Below, piece after piece: positions 7,690 to 16,143 of a stretch of 63,979 nucleotides of DNA. The stretch comes from Plantactinospora endophytica (lineage in GTDB: Bacteria > Actinomycetota > Actinomycetes > Mycobacteriales > Micromonosporaceae). A model generated the notes under the pieces. It saw nothing but the letters and a program-made list of their open reading frames with translations, was not told the origin of the DNA and ran no database searches. The DNA lies in contig NZ_BONW01000035.1 in NCBI RefSeq assembly GCF_016862915.1, positions 1 to 63,979 of the forward strand. Reading direction: 5' to 3'. Numbering within the stretch: position 1 is the stretch's first letter; each line of letters opens with the position of its first letter. The position numbers were made by a program, and so were the translations under genes.

Positions 7690-7881
7690 TCAGCCCTGCC
7701 GGGCAGCGAGGCTCACGAAGGCCCGCCACGCCTCCGGCCCGAAGGTCAACACCGGACCCGCCGGATCCTTGCTGTCCCGTACGGCAACCACGCCGGGCAG
7801 GTTGTCGGCCACCTCGACACATCCGCCACCGTTGGTGCCACTGCGCGTCGACTTCCGCCACCGGGCGTCACTGAGGGGCAT
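7690..7881 (-). CDS. DUF397 protein (cassette A)
   Basis: 63-aa DUF397 protein with the family hallmarks WRKSTRSGTNGGGCVEVA, VAVRDSKDP and the closing segment FGPEAWRAFV. DUF397 proteins are almost always encoded next to Scr1/WhiJ-type HTH regulators and are thought to work with them, possibly as a toxin/antitoxin-like or signalling pair. That function is proposed in the literature, not shown here. It overlaps the 3' end of the upstream HTH gene by 14 nt, so translation is probably coupled. It is about 60% identical by eye to the copy at 36739. Confidence 0.88.
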   Translation of the reverse strand: MPLSDARWRKSTRSGTNGGGCVEVADNLPGVVAVRDSKDPAGPVLTFGPEAWRAFVSLAARQG

Positions 7882-8665
7882 GCTGGCTCTCCACTTCCTT
7901 CAACAGGGCGAGCGACAGGCTCTCCGGCAAGGCTACGCCGCGCACACCCTCCCAGCGCCGGAGGAACGTGGCGATGCCCTCCTCGTCGCCGACGACAAAA
8001 TCGGTGATCTGGTTCTCGATGTTCCCCACCCAGTTGCCGTCGGCGGACCTCGCCAGGGAGAGCTGCCCGTTGAGGCCGACGTGCAGCCCGGCGTCGGCGG
8101 GGATGAGGTGCAACTGGACATGGGGCAGCTCGGCCATCCGCAGCAGATGCCTGAACTGCTCGGCCATGATGGCCTCCCGGACGCGCAGCGCGGACTCGTC
8201 AATGACGGCGATCACCAGGGGCGGCTGATCGCGGGTCAGAATCTCCTGCCGTTCGAGCCGGGACGCGACCAGCTTCTCCACCTCCGCCTCCGACCGAGTG
8301 GGTTCGAGACGCAGCACCGCGCGGGCGTAGTTCTCGGTCTGGAGCAGGCCGGGGATCAGGGTGGGGTGGTAGTTCCGGAGCTGCGTGGCGGCTCGTTCGG
8401 CGTCCAGCCAGCGCTTGAACCAGGTCGGCTCGCTGTCCCGCTGTGCCGCCTTGAGCAGCGACATGAACAGGCCGCCGGTCTCCAGGATCTCGTCGGCCCG
8501 CTTGGCGTACGGCATGTCGATCTGCCGGGTACCGGTCTCCACTGCGGACACCGTCGAGGCCGAATAGTTGGCCCGTTTGCCGAACTCGTCCTGCGACACG
8601 CCGCGCAGGGCTCGCTGCCTGCGGAGCTGGTCGCGGATGAAGGCGAATGCGTCCTCGTGTCCCAT
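7868..8665 (-). CDS. Scr1-type HTH transcriptional regulator (cassette A)
   Basis: 265-aa cytoplasmic regulator. An N-terminal XRE-type HTH (about residues 10-65, including GVSQDEFGKRANYSASTVSA) is joined to a DUF5753 effector domain (about 85-260, including YHPTLIPGLLQTENYARAVL and LTRDQPPLVIAVIDESAL). This is the WhiJ/Scr1 architecture. The ATG at 8665 has GGAGG at ideal spacing; an earlier in-frame start 20 codons upstream lacks support. It is co-transcribed with DUF397 and divergent from the small Cys-rich genes, with a 235-bp shared promoter region that it may control. Confidence 0.88.
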   Translation of the reverse strand: MGHEDAFAFIRDQLRRQRALRGVSQDEFGKRANYSASTVSAVETGTRQIDMPYAKRADEILETGGLFMSLLKAAQRDSEPTWFKRWLDAERAATQLRNYHPTLIPGLLQTENYARAVLRLEPTRSEAEVEKLVASRLERQEILTRDQPPLVIAVIDESALRVREAIMAEQFRHLLRMAELPHVQLHLIPADAGLHVGLNGQLSLARSADGNWVGNIENQITDFVVGDEEGIATFLRRWEGVRGVALPESLSLALLKEVESQHAPQ

Positions 8666-8900
8666 CGATCCTCCAGAGCTTTCGTCTAGATCACCAGGTG
8701 TCACCGGTCGCCTCCGACCATCCACCAGATCAGCACCGTGACCTGCTGGATCGCCTTTCTACCCTAGTGCCGTCCATACCAGAGTGTCACCCAGCGGAAC
8801 TGCTCGGTGACCGCCAAGCGCCCGGGTGGAACCGCCTCGGGGCCGGTCCCATCCCCCGCCCGGGGACCGGCCCCTTCCCCACTCCCCCGAGGAGGTTCTG

Positions 8901-9167
8901 ATGAAGAGGCTGCTCCGGCTCCTGAGCGGACCCCGGCCCTACCACCGCCGGGACTGGCGCCGGTTCTGGCGGTACTGCCGCTGCGGCTGGCACTGGCGCT
9001 GCCCCGACTCGGTCGAACTGGTGCCCATGCCCTACCAGTCACCGCCGCCGATCGGCGCCCGGATGCCCAACCGCCCGCCTCGGTGGGACGAGCCGGCCCG
9101 CCCGCACCTGGGCAACGGCCGCTCGGGTGGACCGACGCCCGCGCGGAAGCATCGGACCCGGGCGTGA
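8901..9167 (+). CDS. small Cys-rich basic protein sCR1 (cassette A)
   Basis: 88-aa protein of unknown function. The conserved core is RRDWRRFWRYCRCG followed by WHWRCPDSVELVP. The C-x-C-x5-C arrangement could ligate zinc or another metal, and the surrounding Trp/Arg cluster is strongly basic and aromatic. The rest is Pro/Arg-rich and looks disordered. GGAGG lies just before the ATG. The same core is encoded at 37959 in an equivalent position, which supports this being a real gene. It is divergent from the HTH gene, and the next small gene starts 4 nt after its stop. Confidence 0.72.
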   Translation: MKRLLRLLSGPRPYHRRDWRRFWRYCRCGWHWRCPDSVELVPMPYQSPPPIGARMPNRPPRWDEPARPHLGNGRSGGPTPARKHRTRA

Positions 9168-9171
9168 CCCG

Positions 9172-9420
9172 GTGATCGGCCCGCAGGAACGGTGGCGCAG
9201 GCACGTACCGGCCCACCCGTCGTACCGCTGCCGGATGTGCGCCGATCCCTGGCCTTGCCAGCCCGCCCGGCTGGCGTTGGCGACCGCGTACCGCGACGAT
9301 CGGGTCGGCCTGATGGTGTACCTCGGCGTGCACCTCGCCCGCGCGCTGCGCGAGTTGCCGGACACGCATCCCGCACTGCTCGCGGGGCAGATCCTCTACT
9401 GGGTACCCCGCCGTCGCTGA
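9172..9420 (+). CDS. small C-x2-C-x4-C protein sCR2 (cassette A)
   Basis: 82-aa protein of unknown function. YRCRMCADPWPC (C-x2-C-x4-C) is a plausible metal-binding knuckle, followed by a helical part containing ARLALATAYRDD and ending LYWVP. I chose the GTG at 9172 because it follows the sCR1 stop by 4 nt and gives the same length (82 aa) as the cassette B copy. An ATG at 9127 would overlap sCR1. The pattern is shared residue by residue with the gene at 38355 (RCR-x-C, PWPC, ARL, YRDD, GL). Confidence 0.7.
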   Translation: MIGPQERWRRHVPAHPSYRCRMCADPWPCQPARLALATAYRDDRVGLMVYLGVHLARALRELPDTHPALLAGQILYWVPRRR

Positions 9421-9450
9421 CTGCCCGACCGCAGTCGGCCGGACATAGTG

Positions 9451-9490
9451 GTCCGGCGGTCGACCGTAGCGCTCCGGTCGACCGCCGGAC
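9451..9490 (+). terminator. strong hairpin closing cassette A
   Basis: Perfect 16-bp stem (9451-9466 with 9475-9490) and 8-nt loop, about 30 nt after the sCR2 stop. It also lies downstream of the convergent methyltransferase, so it may act on both. There is no T-run, as is usual in high-GC actinomycetes. Confidence 0.8.
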
Positions 9491-9583
9491 CTGCCAGCCG
9501 GGTCGGCGGGTCCTTGCGGCTCGCCGTCGGGGAGGGGACGGCCGCCGTCGGCCCCGACCCGCCGCCCGCTGGTCGGGGAAATG

Positions 9584-10399
9584 TCAGTTCACGCTGCCGG
9601 GCCCCGGCCGCCGGCCCCGGGTGGAGACGAACTGGTACGACAACGACGCGAACGTCGGATCGTTGGCCAGTTCCCGGAATCCCTGCAACTGCGTCGGAGA
9701 GAGTCCGGTGGCGAGCAGCTTCGGTTCGAGTTGCCGGGAGTTCGTCTCGTGCAGCGAGGCACCGGTCGAGCCGCCCGGCCAGCTCTGCGAGTGGGTGATG
9801 GTGTCCACGTCGGTCAGCCCAGCCAGCACCATCTCGGTGTGTACGTCCTGCGCCCACGCCAGGTCCGCGCCCCGGTCCTGGAGGATGTCCAGGGTCGCCT
9901 CCATCACCTGCTGGAAGAGCTTCGCCGCGTCGTCGGTCGGCGCGGCCAGCACCCGCAGCCCGGCGGTGCAGTCGAACTCCTCCACGACCAGCCAGCCGCC
10001 CGGGGCGAGCGCACCGATCAGCTCGGCCAGTACCCGCCGTCGCTCGGGCAGGTGCAGCAGGACCAGCCGGGCATGGATGACGTCGAACGGGCCACCCTCC
10101 GGCGCGCCGGTCCGCACGTCGTGCTGGCGTACGACGAGGTTGTCCTCACTGGACAGTCGGGACGGCTCGATGTCGGTGGCGATGACCAGGCCGGTGGGGC
10201 CGACGACCCGGGCCATGTGCCGGGCGATCGAGCCCCCTCCGGCGCCCAGTTCCCAGCACGTCGCTCCGGGGGTCAGCACCGGGGCGAGCCGCTCGGCCGT
10301 TATCGGGTCGAGGAACGACTCCAGCGCACGCATCTGCGCCTCTGCCTCGGGAGAGCGGTTGTCGAACGCGTAGCTGCTCTTGACAGGGGTGGCAGTCAC
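9584..10399 (-). CDS. class I SAM-dependent methyltransferase
   Basis: 271-aa methyltransferase. Motif I is CWELGAGGGSIARHMA, followed by VIATDIEPSR (acidic residue for the SAM ribose), the motif II-like FDVIHARLVLLHLPERR and a motif III-like LAPGGWLVVEEF. The substrate cannot be read from the sequence. The ATG at 10399 is preceded by GAAGGAGGTAACC, a near-perfect Shine-Dalgarno. It appears monocistronic. The C-terminal Arg/Pro/Gly tail is outside the fold. Confidence 0.85.
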   Translation of the reverse strand: MTATPVKSSYAFDNRSPEAEAQMRALESFLDPITAERLAPVLTPGATCWELGAGGGSIARHMARVVGPTGLVIATDIEPSRLSSEDNLVVRQHDVRTGAPEGGPFDVIHARLVLLHLPERRRVLAELIGALAPGGWLVVEEFDCTAGLRVLAAPTDDAAKLFQQVMEATLDILQDRGADLAWAQDVHTEMVLAGLTDVDTITHSQSWPGGSTGASLHETNSRQLEPKLLATGLSPTQLQGFRELANDPTFASLSYQFVSTRGRRPGPGSVN

Positions 10400-10535
10400 G
10401 ATCGGTTACCTCCTTCGTAGTGATCTGTGACGACGACCCGGCCACGCGTCATCGCGCGTCGGCACCGGAGAAACATGGGGGTACCGGTGCGGACACGGAG
10501 TCAGCGAGGTGACGGGCGTCGGGATCCGACGGGCG

Positions 10536-11435
10536 TCAGGGTGCGGATGAGGAAGGGGATGTGGTTGTGGCGGAGCTGGTGGGATGTACCGAGGAGTCGG
10601 AGTTCAGGACGAGTCCGTCCGGGCCTCCCGTTGGCCCGGGGCGGGCGGAGTCGGGCCCGGTCCGGGCCGTGGGCTCCTGACCGGGCGGGATCGGTCCGGT
10701 CCCGTCCGGAGTGGCCGCGCCCGCCACACTGAGTACCGCCTCCACCGGGGCGGGGTCGGCGCGCACGGCGGCCGTCGAGTCCGCGAAGACCAGCCGGCCG
10801 TAGTCCAGCACCGCGATCCGGTCGGCGACCTCGATCGCGTGCTGGAGCTGTTGTTCGACGAGCAGGATGCACAACCCGGCCCCGGCGAGCCGGGTCACCA
10901 GGTCCCGGACCCGGGCGGCCAGGTCCGGAGCGAGCCCTTCACCGGGTTCGTCGAGGAGCAACACCCGGGGCTGGGTGAGCAGGGCGCGGGCGATGGCGAG
11001 CATCTGCTGCTCGCCACCGGAGAGCTGGTTACCCCGGTGGTCCAGCCGTTCGGCCAGCCGGGGCAGCAGCTCCAGCACCCCCGGGACCGTCCAGTTCGGA
11101 CCGGAACGGGACGCGCCCCGGCGGCGCAGCGAGGCGGCCAGCGTCAGGTGCTCCGCCACGCTCAGTCGAGGGAACACCCGGCGTCCCTGCGGCACCAGGC
11201 CGACCCCGGCCCGGGCCACCCGGTGCGCGGGCCGGCCGGCCAGGTCCGCGCCGTCCACCGCGACGATTCCCCGGTACGGCCGCAGCAGCCCGGCGACGGC
11301 GTGCACCAGGGTGCTCTTGCCCGCGCCGTTCCGGCCGACCAGCGCCTGCACGCTACCGGCCGGCACGTCGAGGTCGACGTCGTGCAACACGGTGCCGCCG
11401 TCGTACCCGGCGGAGAGGCCCCGGATCCGCAGCAT
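10536..11435 (-). CDS. livF: branched-chain amino acid-type ABC transporter ATPase (LivF-like)
   Basis: 299-aa ATP-binding subunit of a Liv-type importer. Walker A GRNGAGKST, Q-loop VGLVPQGRRVFP, signature QLSGGEQQML, Walker B VLLLDEPGEG and the switch His in LVEQQLQHA are all present. The core resembles LivF (about 235 aa). The last about 55 residues are a Pro/Gly/Ser/Thr-rich extension outside the fold. Its ATG overlaps the livG stop (TGATG), showing translational coupling, and it is the last gene of the operon. The transported solute is not certain; urea, amides and amino acids are all imported by this family. Confidence 0.85.
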   Translation of the reverse strand: MLRIRGLSAGYDGGTVLHDVDLDVPAGSVQALVGRNGAGKSTLVHAVAGLLRPYRGIVAVDGADLAGRPAHRVARAGVGLVPQGRRVFPRLSVAEHLTLAASLRRRGASRSGPNWTVPGVLELLPRLAERLDHRGNQLSGGEQQMLAIARALLTQPRVLLLDEPGEGLAPDLAARVRDLVTRLAGAGLCILLVEQQLQHAIEVADRIAVLDYGRLVFADSTAAVRADPAPVEAVLSVAGAATPDGTGPIPPGQEPTARTGPDSARPGPTGGPDGLVLNSDSSVHPTSSATTTSPSSSAP

Positions 11436-12181
11436 CACCGCACCGCCTCGGCGTACGCCCGCCGGACCTCGGGGGCGTGCCGGATCTCGTCCGGCTCGCC
11501 ACTGGCCACCAGCCGGCCGTCGTGCAGCACCGTCACCGTGTCGGCGAGTGCGTACACCAGGTCCAGCCGGTGTTCGACCAGCAGCACCGACACCTCCCGG
11601 GGCAGTTCGGCCAGCAGCCCGGCCAGCCGGCGTACCTCCACACCAGACAGTCCGGCGGCCGGCTCGTCGAGCAGCAGCAACCGGGGCCGGCCGGCCAGCG
11701 CCATCGCGATCTCCAACTGGCGCCGCTGGCCGTGCGACAGGTGCGCCGCCGTGGTCGACGCCGTGTCGACCAGTCCGACCTGCTCCAGCAGCGCGGCGGC
11801 CGGCTCGGCCAGCCGGCTCCGGAACCGTGCACGGCTGCGGACGCCGCGGAACCCGCCGACCTGCTGCCAGCCGGCGACCACGACGTTCTCCAGTGCGGTC
11901 AGCGACGGCCACACCGCCGGGCGCTGGTGGATCCGGCCGATGCCGATCCGGGCCCGGCGGGCCGGGCCGAGCCGGGTGACGTCCCGCCCGTCGAACCGGA
12001 TCCGGCCGCCGTCGACCCGGGTGGCCCCGCCGATCAGGTCGAGCAAGGTCGTCTTGCCGGCGCCGTTCGGGCCGATCAGGGCGTGCCGCTCGCCGTCCGC
12101 GATCCGCAGGTCCACCCGGTCTACCGCGACCAGCGAGCCGTACCGCCGGACCACCGCCTCGGCGCTCAGCAGTGCCGTCAT
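11435..12181 (-). CDS. livG: branched-chain amino acid-type ABC transporter ATPase (LivG-like)
   Basis: 248-aa ATPase partner of LivF. Walker A GPNGAGKTT, Q-loop-like GIGRIHQRPAVWPSLT (the LivG hallmark is an FQ-type phrase at this point), signature LSHGQRRQLE, Walker B LLLLDEPAAGLS and the switch His in LVEHRLD are visible. The C-terminus has the LivG-like GEPDEIRHAPEVRRAY ending. It is separated from livM by 157 nt containing a 15-bp repeat array, the only sizeable gap in this operon. Confidence 0.87.
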   Translation of the reverse strand: MTALLSAEAVVRRYGSLVAVDRVDLRIADGERHALIGPNGAGKTTLLDLIGGATRVDGGRIRFDGRDVTRLGPARRARIGIGRIHQRPAVWPSLTALENVVVAGWQQVGGFRGVRSRARFRSRLAEPAAALLEQVGLVDTASTTAAHLSHGQRRQLEIAMALAGRPRLLLLDEPAAGLSGVEVRRLAGLLAELPREVSVLLVEHRLDLVYALADTVTVLHDGRLVASGEPDEIRHAPEVRRAYAEAVR

Positions 12182-12195
12182 GGCGTCACCTCACC

Positions 12196-12300
12196 GGTCG
12201 ACGCGTTGCCCGTCGACGCCCTGCCGGTCGACGCCTTGCCGGTCGACGCCTTGCCGGTCGACGCCTTGCCGGTCGACGCCTTGCCGGTCGACGCCTTGCC
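12196..12300. repeat. seven tandem 15-bp repeats between livM and livG
   Basis: Units of GGTCGACGCCTTGCC: five exact copies (12226-12300) and two variants (12196-12225). The length is a multiple of three, and each unit contains a SalI-like GTCGAC palindrome. The array lies in the untranslated gap of the operon, directly before livG, so copy number could change spacing or RNA folding ahead of the livG start. Confidence 0.9.
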
Positions 12301-12338
12301 GGTCCGGCCCGGCCGGTCGAGGTTCGCGCTCGGTCCCG

Positions 12339-13442
12339 TCATGGCAGCTCACCGCCGTGCCCGGTGGACCGGTTTCCCGACGGACCGACCTGGAGCGGCG
12401 CGACGCCGACGGGTTCGCCCCGGGACGGGCGGCCCTGGATTCCCGTCCCGGGGCGATCCCCCGGCCCGGTCCGACCCCGCGAGCGGGACCTGACCAGGCT
12501 GGCGAGTTCGGTCGAGAAACCGGCCACGCCACGGGGGAAGAGATAGGCGGTCAACACGAACAGCCCGCCGAGCAGCAGCGGCGCGTACCCGGGCAGCAGG
12601 CCGGAGAGCCAGTCCCGGACCGCGATCACCAGTGCGGTACCGGCGATCGCGCCGCCGATCGAAGTCGCGCCACCGATCACCACGCCGAGCAGCAGCAGGG
12701 CGGCGACGTCGAAGCCGAAGTCGGCCGGCGAGACGTACTGCTGTGCGGTGATCAGGAGTGATCCGGCCACTCCGGCCACCGCTCCGGCCCCGACGAAGGT
12801 CACCGCGAGGTAGCCGGTGACCCGGTGTCCGGAAGCCCGCATCCGCGCCTCGTCGTCCCGACTGGCCCGCAGCAGCAGACCGGCCGGCGTACGCAACAGC
12901 ATCACCATGGTCGTTATCACCACCCCGACCACGACCAGCGTGTACAGATAGCGTGCCCGGTCGCTGGCCAGCGGAGCCATGCCCCAGACGGGCTGGATCG
13001 CGGGGATTCCGGCGAGCCCGTCGGTCCCTCCGGTGACCGAAGTCCACCGACCGGCGGCGGTCACCGTCAGTTCACCGATGGCCAGGGTAATCATCAGGAC
13101 GACCACGCCTCGGGCGTACACCACCAGGGGAACGGTGAGCAGGGCGAAGATCGCGCCGGTCGCCGCACCGGCCAGCACCTGCACCACACCGATCGTGGAG
13201 ACGTGCATGGCGACCAGGGCACCGGCGTACGCGCCGGCCGCGTACGGGCCGGTCTGGCCGAGCGTCGGCAGCCCGGCCAGCCCGGTCAGCAGAGCGACGC
13301 TCACCCCGACCAACGCCAGCACCAGCGTGCGGGCGAAGAGCGAGGTGGTGTATGCGTCCACCGACCAGGGCAGCGCGACCGCGACGACCAGCAGTCCGGC
13401 ACCACCGGCCCGGAGCAGCCAACGCCGGGCGGCCGGGGTCAC
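12339..13442 (-). CDS. livM: branched-chain amino acid-type ABC permease (LivM-like)
   Basis: 367-aa integral membrane permease with about 8-10 hydrophobic segments. LivM-like signatures are GLAGLPTLGQTGPYAAGAYA near the N-terminus and the cytoplasmic loop RASRDDEARMRASGHRV, which contacts the ATPases. I start it at the GTG at 13442, which overlaps the livH stop as GTGA; the open frame further upstream is the shadow of livH and the binding-protein gene. The last about 50 residues are a Pro/Arg-rich cytoplasmic tail. Confidence 0.85.
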   Translation of the reverse strand: MTPAARRWLLRAGGAGLLVVAVALPWSVDAYTTSLFARTLVLALVGVSVALLTGLAGLPTLGQTGPYAAGAYAGALVAMHVSTIGVVQVLAGAATGAIFALLTVPLVVYARGVVVLMITLAIGELTVTAAGRWTSVTGGTDGLAGIPAIQPVWGMAPLASDRARYLYTLVVVGVVITTMVMLLRTPAGLLLRASRDDEARMRASGHRVTGYLAVTFVGAGAVAGVAGSLLITAQQYVSPADFGFDVAALLLLGVVIGGATSIGGAIAGTALVIAVRDWLSGLLPGYAPLLLGGLFVLTAYLFPRGVAGFSTELASLVRSRSRGRTGPGDRPGTGIQGRPSRGEPVGVAPLQVGPSGNRSTGHGGELP

Positions 13443-14356
13443 GCCGTACCCCCGGCCCGCAGCCGCAGGAACCGGCCGGGCAGCCCCCGGGCCCGAACGG
13501 CGAGCACCAGCGCCATCGCCGCAAAGAGCAGGAACGGCGCGAAGGTCGGCGCCAGCGCCACCCCGAGACTCTGGATCTCGCCGACGGCGAGGGCGGCCAA
13601 CAGGGTTCCCTGGACCGAGCCGAGACCGCCGAGCACCACCACGACCAGGGAGAGCAGCAGCACGGTGTCGCCGGTGGTCGGTGCCGGGCCGATGATCGGT
13701 GCCCCGAGCACCCCGGCGGCCCCGGCCAGCGCACCGGCCGCGGCGAGCACGCCGAGCCGGATCCGGGCCGGGTTCACCCCGAGACAGGCCACCATGTCGG
13801 CGTCGTCGACCGCCGCCCGGACCAGCATGCCGGCCCGGGTCCGGGCCACCGCCAGCCAGAGCAGCACCGCGATCAGCGCGGCCACCCCGATGAAGACCAG
13901 CCGGTACGCCGCGTAGCGGTAACCGGCCACCTCCACCGAACGGTCCAGCGCCGCGGGAATCCGTACCGGAAGACTGTCCGGACCGAACGCGGTGACCAGC
14001 AGCGCGCCCCCGCCCAGCGCGACGCCGAAGGTGAGCAGCGCCTGGGTCAGGTGGTCCCGCCGGGCGACCGGCGCGAGCAGGCCCGCGAGCAGACCTCCCG
14101 CACCGGCCGCCGCCAGCGTCCCGACACCCAGGGCGAGCAGCAGGCTGCCCCAGCCACCGTCCATCAACCCGGCGGCCAGGTACGCGCCGATCGCGTACAG
14201 CAGGCCGTGTGCCAGGTTGAGGATGTTCGCGACGCCGAAGCAGAACACCAGCCCGGATGCCGCGACGAAGAGCAGCAGTCCGTAGGCGACGCCGTCCAGC
14301 GCCGGGATCAGGTACGGGTCGACCGGGCCGAGGACCGGTGCCGCCTGTGGCATCAT
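13439..14356 (-). CDS. livH: branched-chain amino acid-type ABC permease (LivH-like)
   Basis: 305-aa membrane permease with the LivH features GVAYGLLLFVAASGLVFCFG and ANILNLAHGLLYAIGAY early in the chain and a coupling loop containing ARTRAGMLVRAAVDDADMVA. Two adjacent ATGs (14356 and 14353) overlap the binding-protein stop; either gives tight coupling. The next gene (livM) starts in a 4-nt overlap. Confidence 0.87.
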   Translation of the reverse strand: MMPQAAPVLGPVDPYLIPALDGVAYGLLLFVAASGLVFCFGVANILNLAHGLLYAIGAYLAAGLMDGGWGSLLLALGVGTLAAAGAGGLLAGLLAPVARRDHLTQALLTFGVALGGGALLVTAFGPDSLPVRIPAALDRSVEVAGYRYAAYRLVFIGVAALIAVLLWLAVARTRAGMLVRAAVDDADMVACLGVNPARIRLGVLAAAGALAGAAGVLGAPIIGPAPTTGDTVLLLSLVVVVLGGLGSVQGTLLAALAVGEIQSLGVALAPTFAPFLLFAAMALVLAVRARGLPGRFLRLRAGGTA

Positions 14357-15552
14357 CCGCCCACGGTCGCCAGGTCACCGACGACGGTGTTGGACAGCGC
14401 CCGGCCGTCCTGCCGGACCTGCCGCAGATACCACTTCTGCACCGGCGAGTGGGTCGTCTTGGAGAACTGCCAGGTGCCGCGTGGGCTGTCGATCTGGCCG
14501 AGCCCGGCGATCGCCTTGTTGATCGACTCCGCCGTCGGGTTGTCGCCGGCCGCGCCGATCGCCTTGTCCAGCACCGCCGCCGCGTCGTACGAGGCCATCG
14601 CGTAGGTGGTCGGCGAACCGTCGTGGTTCTCCTTCCAGGCGGCGACGAAGGAGCGGTTCTCGGCGTTGTCGAGGTCCGGCGAGTAGTTGAGTACGGAGTA
14701 GATGTTCCGGGCCGCCTCGCCCTGGGCGTTGAGCACACCGCCCTCGGTGAGGAAGCCGGCGGCGTACAGCGGCAGGTCCTTGATCTCCGACTGGGCGTAC
14801 TGCTTGACGAAGTCGACGGCGGCGGTGCCGGCGTAGAAGGTGTAGACCGCCTCGGCACCGGACGCCTTGATCTTCGCGAAGTACGGCAGGAAGTTGGTGG
14901 TCTGCGGGAACGGTGTCCACAGTGTCTTGCCGTCCGGGTTGGCGAGCTTGCCGCCGACCTCCTTGAAGGTGTCGGTGAAGCCACGGAGCTGGTCGTAGCC
15001 GCCCTGGTAGTTCGGGCCGATGGCGAAGACCTCGCCCTTGACGTTGTCCCGGACGTACTCGGCGATCGCCGCGCCGGTCTCGTCGGAGAGGTAGGAGGTG
15101 AACCAGGAGCGGGAGACGTCCTTCAGCCCGGGGTTGCCGTTGGAGCCGACGAACGGGATCTTCGCCTCGGCGAGCACCGGGGCGACCCCGGCGACCGACC
15201 CGCCGCCGACGATGCCGGTGAGCGCCTGCACCCGGTCCTGCTTGATCAGCTTCGTCGCGGCGGGTACGGCGGTCTGCGCGCCGTTACCCTCGTCGGCGAC
15301 GATCAGGTCGATCTTGTGTCCGCCGAGCTTGCCGTCGTGCATCCGCAGGTACAGCTCGAACCCGTCACGGATCTCGGTGCCGACGGCCTCGTACGTGCCG
15401 GACAGCGAGGCGAGCAGACCGATCTTTATCGTGCCCGGCGTGCCGCCGGCGTCCTCGCCGCTGTTGCAGGCGCTGCTTGCCACGGTCAACCCGAGGGCGA
15501 GCAGCACGCCGGTCAGGGCGCGACGCCGGCTCGTACCGGTGGGGAAAGGCAT
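14353..15552 (-). CDS. ABC transporter substrate-binding lipoprotein (LivK/AmiC type)
   Basis: 399-aa exported receptor of the Liv-type importer. The signal peptide has twin Arg residues (TSRRRALTG) and ends at the lipobox VASSAC (Cys29). The mature part is a type 1 periplasmic-binding fold beginning IKIGLLASLSGTYEAVG, with IVGGGSVAGVAPVLAE, IPFVGSNG and YASFDAAA-like MASYDAAAVLDKAI. The ligand is not predictable from these motifs. GGAGAAGTC precedes the ATG. It is the first gene of a five-gene operon, and the conservon-type sensor pair lies immediately upstream on the same strand. Confidence 0.87.
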   Translation of the reverse strand: MPFPTGTSRRRALTGVLLALGLTVASSACNSGEDAGGTPGTIKIGLLASLSGTYEAVGTEIRDGFELYLRMHDGKLGGHKIDLIVADEGNGAQTAVPAATKLIKQDRVQALTGIVGGGSVAGVAPVLAEAKIPFVGSNGNPGLKDVSRSWFTSYLSDETGAAIAEYVRDNVKGEVFAIGPNYQGGYDQLRGFTDTFKEVGGKLANPDGKTLWTPFPQTTNFLPYFAKIKASGAEAVYTFYAGTAAVDFVKQYAQSEIKDLPLYAAGFLTEGGVLNAQGEAARNIYSVLNYSPDLDNAENRSFVAAWKENHDGSPTTYAMASYDAAAVLDKAIGAAGDNPTAESINKAIAGLGQIDSPRGTWQFSKTTHSPVQKWYLRQVRQDGRALSNTVVGDLATVGG

Positions 15553-15738
15553 GACTTCTCCAGTCGAGGGGGTGAGGAAGGTTGTGGGGAAGATGTGGTC
15601 GTGGTGGTGGCCGCCGGGCTGGCGACGGCGGCCGGGAGGTGGCCGGGGCGCCGACCCTCGCGAGGACGGACCCGGGCCACCCGGCGGTACGGCGCGACGG
15701 TCCGGCGGAGAGGCTCCGGACCGCCGGCCGCCGGACCG

Positions 15739-16143
15739 TCAGCGGCGTCCCTGTGCCACCGCGGCGCGGGCCGCCGGTGTCAGTACGTCTCCAATCCGGT
15801 TCGCCAGTTCCGTCATCTCGTAGGAGACCTTGCCGACGTCGCAGTTGGGCGCGGCGAGCACCAGCAGCGAGGCACCGTCGTTGAACGCCATCGAGAACAT
15901 GAAGCCGCCCTCAAGCTGCGTGACGTTGGAGATCACCGCGCCCGCCTCGAAGAATCCCGCTGCCCCCCGCAGCAGGCTGACCAGGCCGCTGCCGGTGGCC
16001 GCCAGTTGGTCGGCCCGGTCCGGCGGCAGGTTCCGGGTGGACGCCACCATCAGCCCGTCGGCGGAGATGGCGATCGCGTGACTGACCTCCGGGGCCCGTT
16101 CGACGAAACTGTCCAGCATCCAGCCGAGATCTCGTTGGTTCAC
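15739..16143 (-). CDS. roadblock/LC7 domain protein (conservon CvnB-like)
   Basis: 134-aa roadblock/LC7 protein of the MglB/CvnB type. The hallmarks are [31 protein letters not shown] and the final helix [18 protein letters not shown]. In conservons this protein works with a sensor kinase, a DUF742 protein and a small GTPase. Here the DUF742 and GTPase genes are missing, and an ABC importer operon follows after 186 nt. The GTG start overlaps the kinase stop as GTGA. Confidence 0.88.
   Translation of the reverse strand: MNQRDLGWMLDSFVERAPEVSHAIAISADGLMVASTRNLPPDRADQLAATGSGLVSLLRGAAGFFEAGAVISNVTQLEGGFMFSMAFNDGASLLVLAAPNCDVGKVSYEMTELANRIGDVLTPAARAAVAQGRR

Noticed and set aside
11436-11912. Upstream extension of livF
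   Set aside because: The extension is a shadow of livG; ATG at 11435 in a TGATG overlap gives the proper ABC start.
12196-12300. Possible CRISPR array
   Set aside because: 15-bp units are contiguous with no unique spacers.
13443-14984. Long leftward open frame continuing upstream of livM
   Set aside because: It overlaps livH and the binding-protein gene in another frame, has Pro/Arg/Thr-rich shadow composition, and a GTG overlapping the livH stop gives a full LivM protein.
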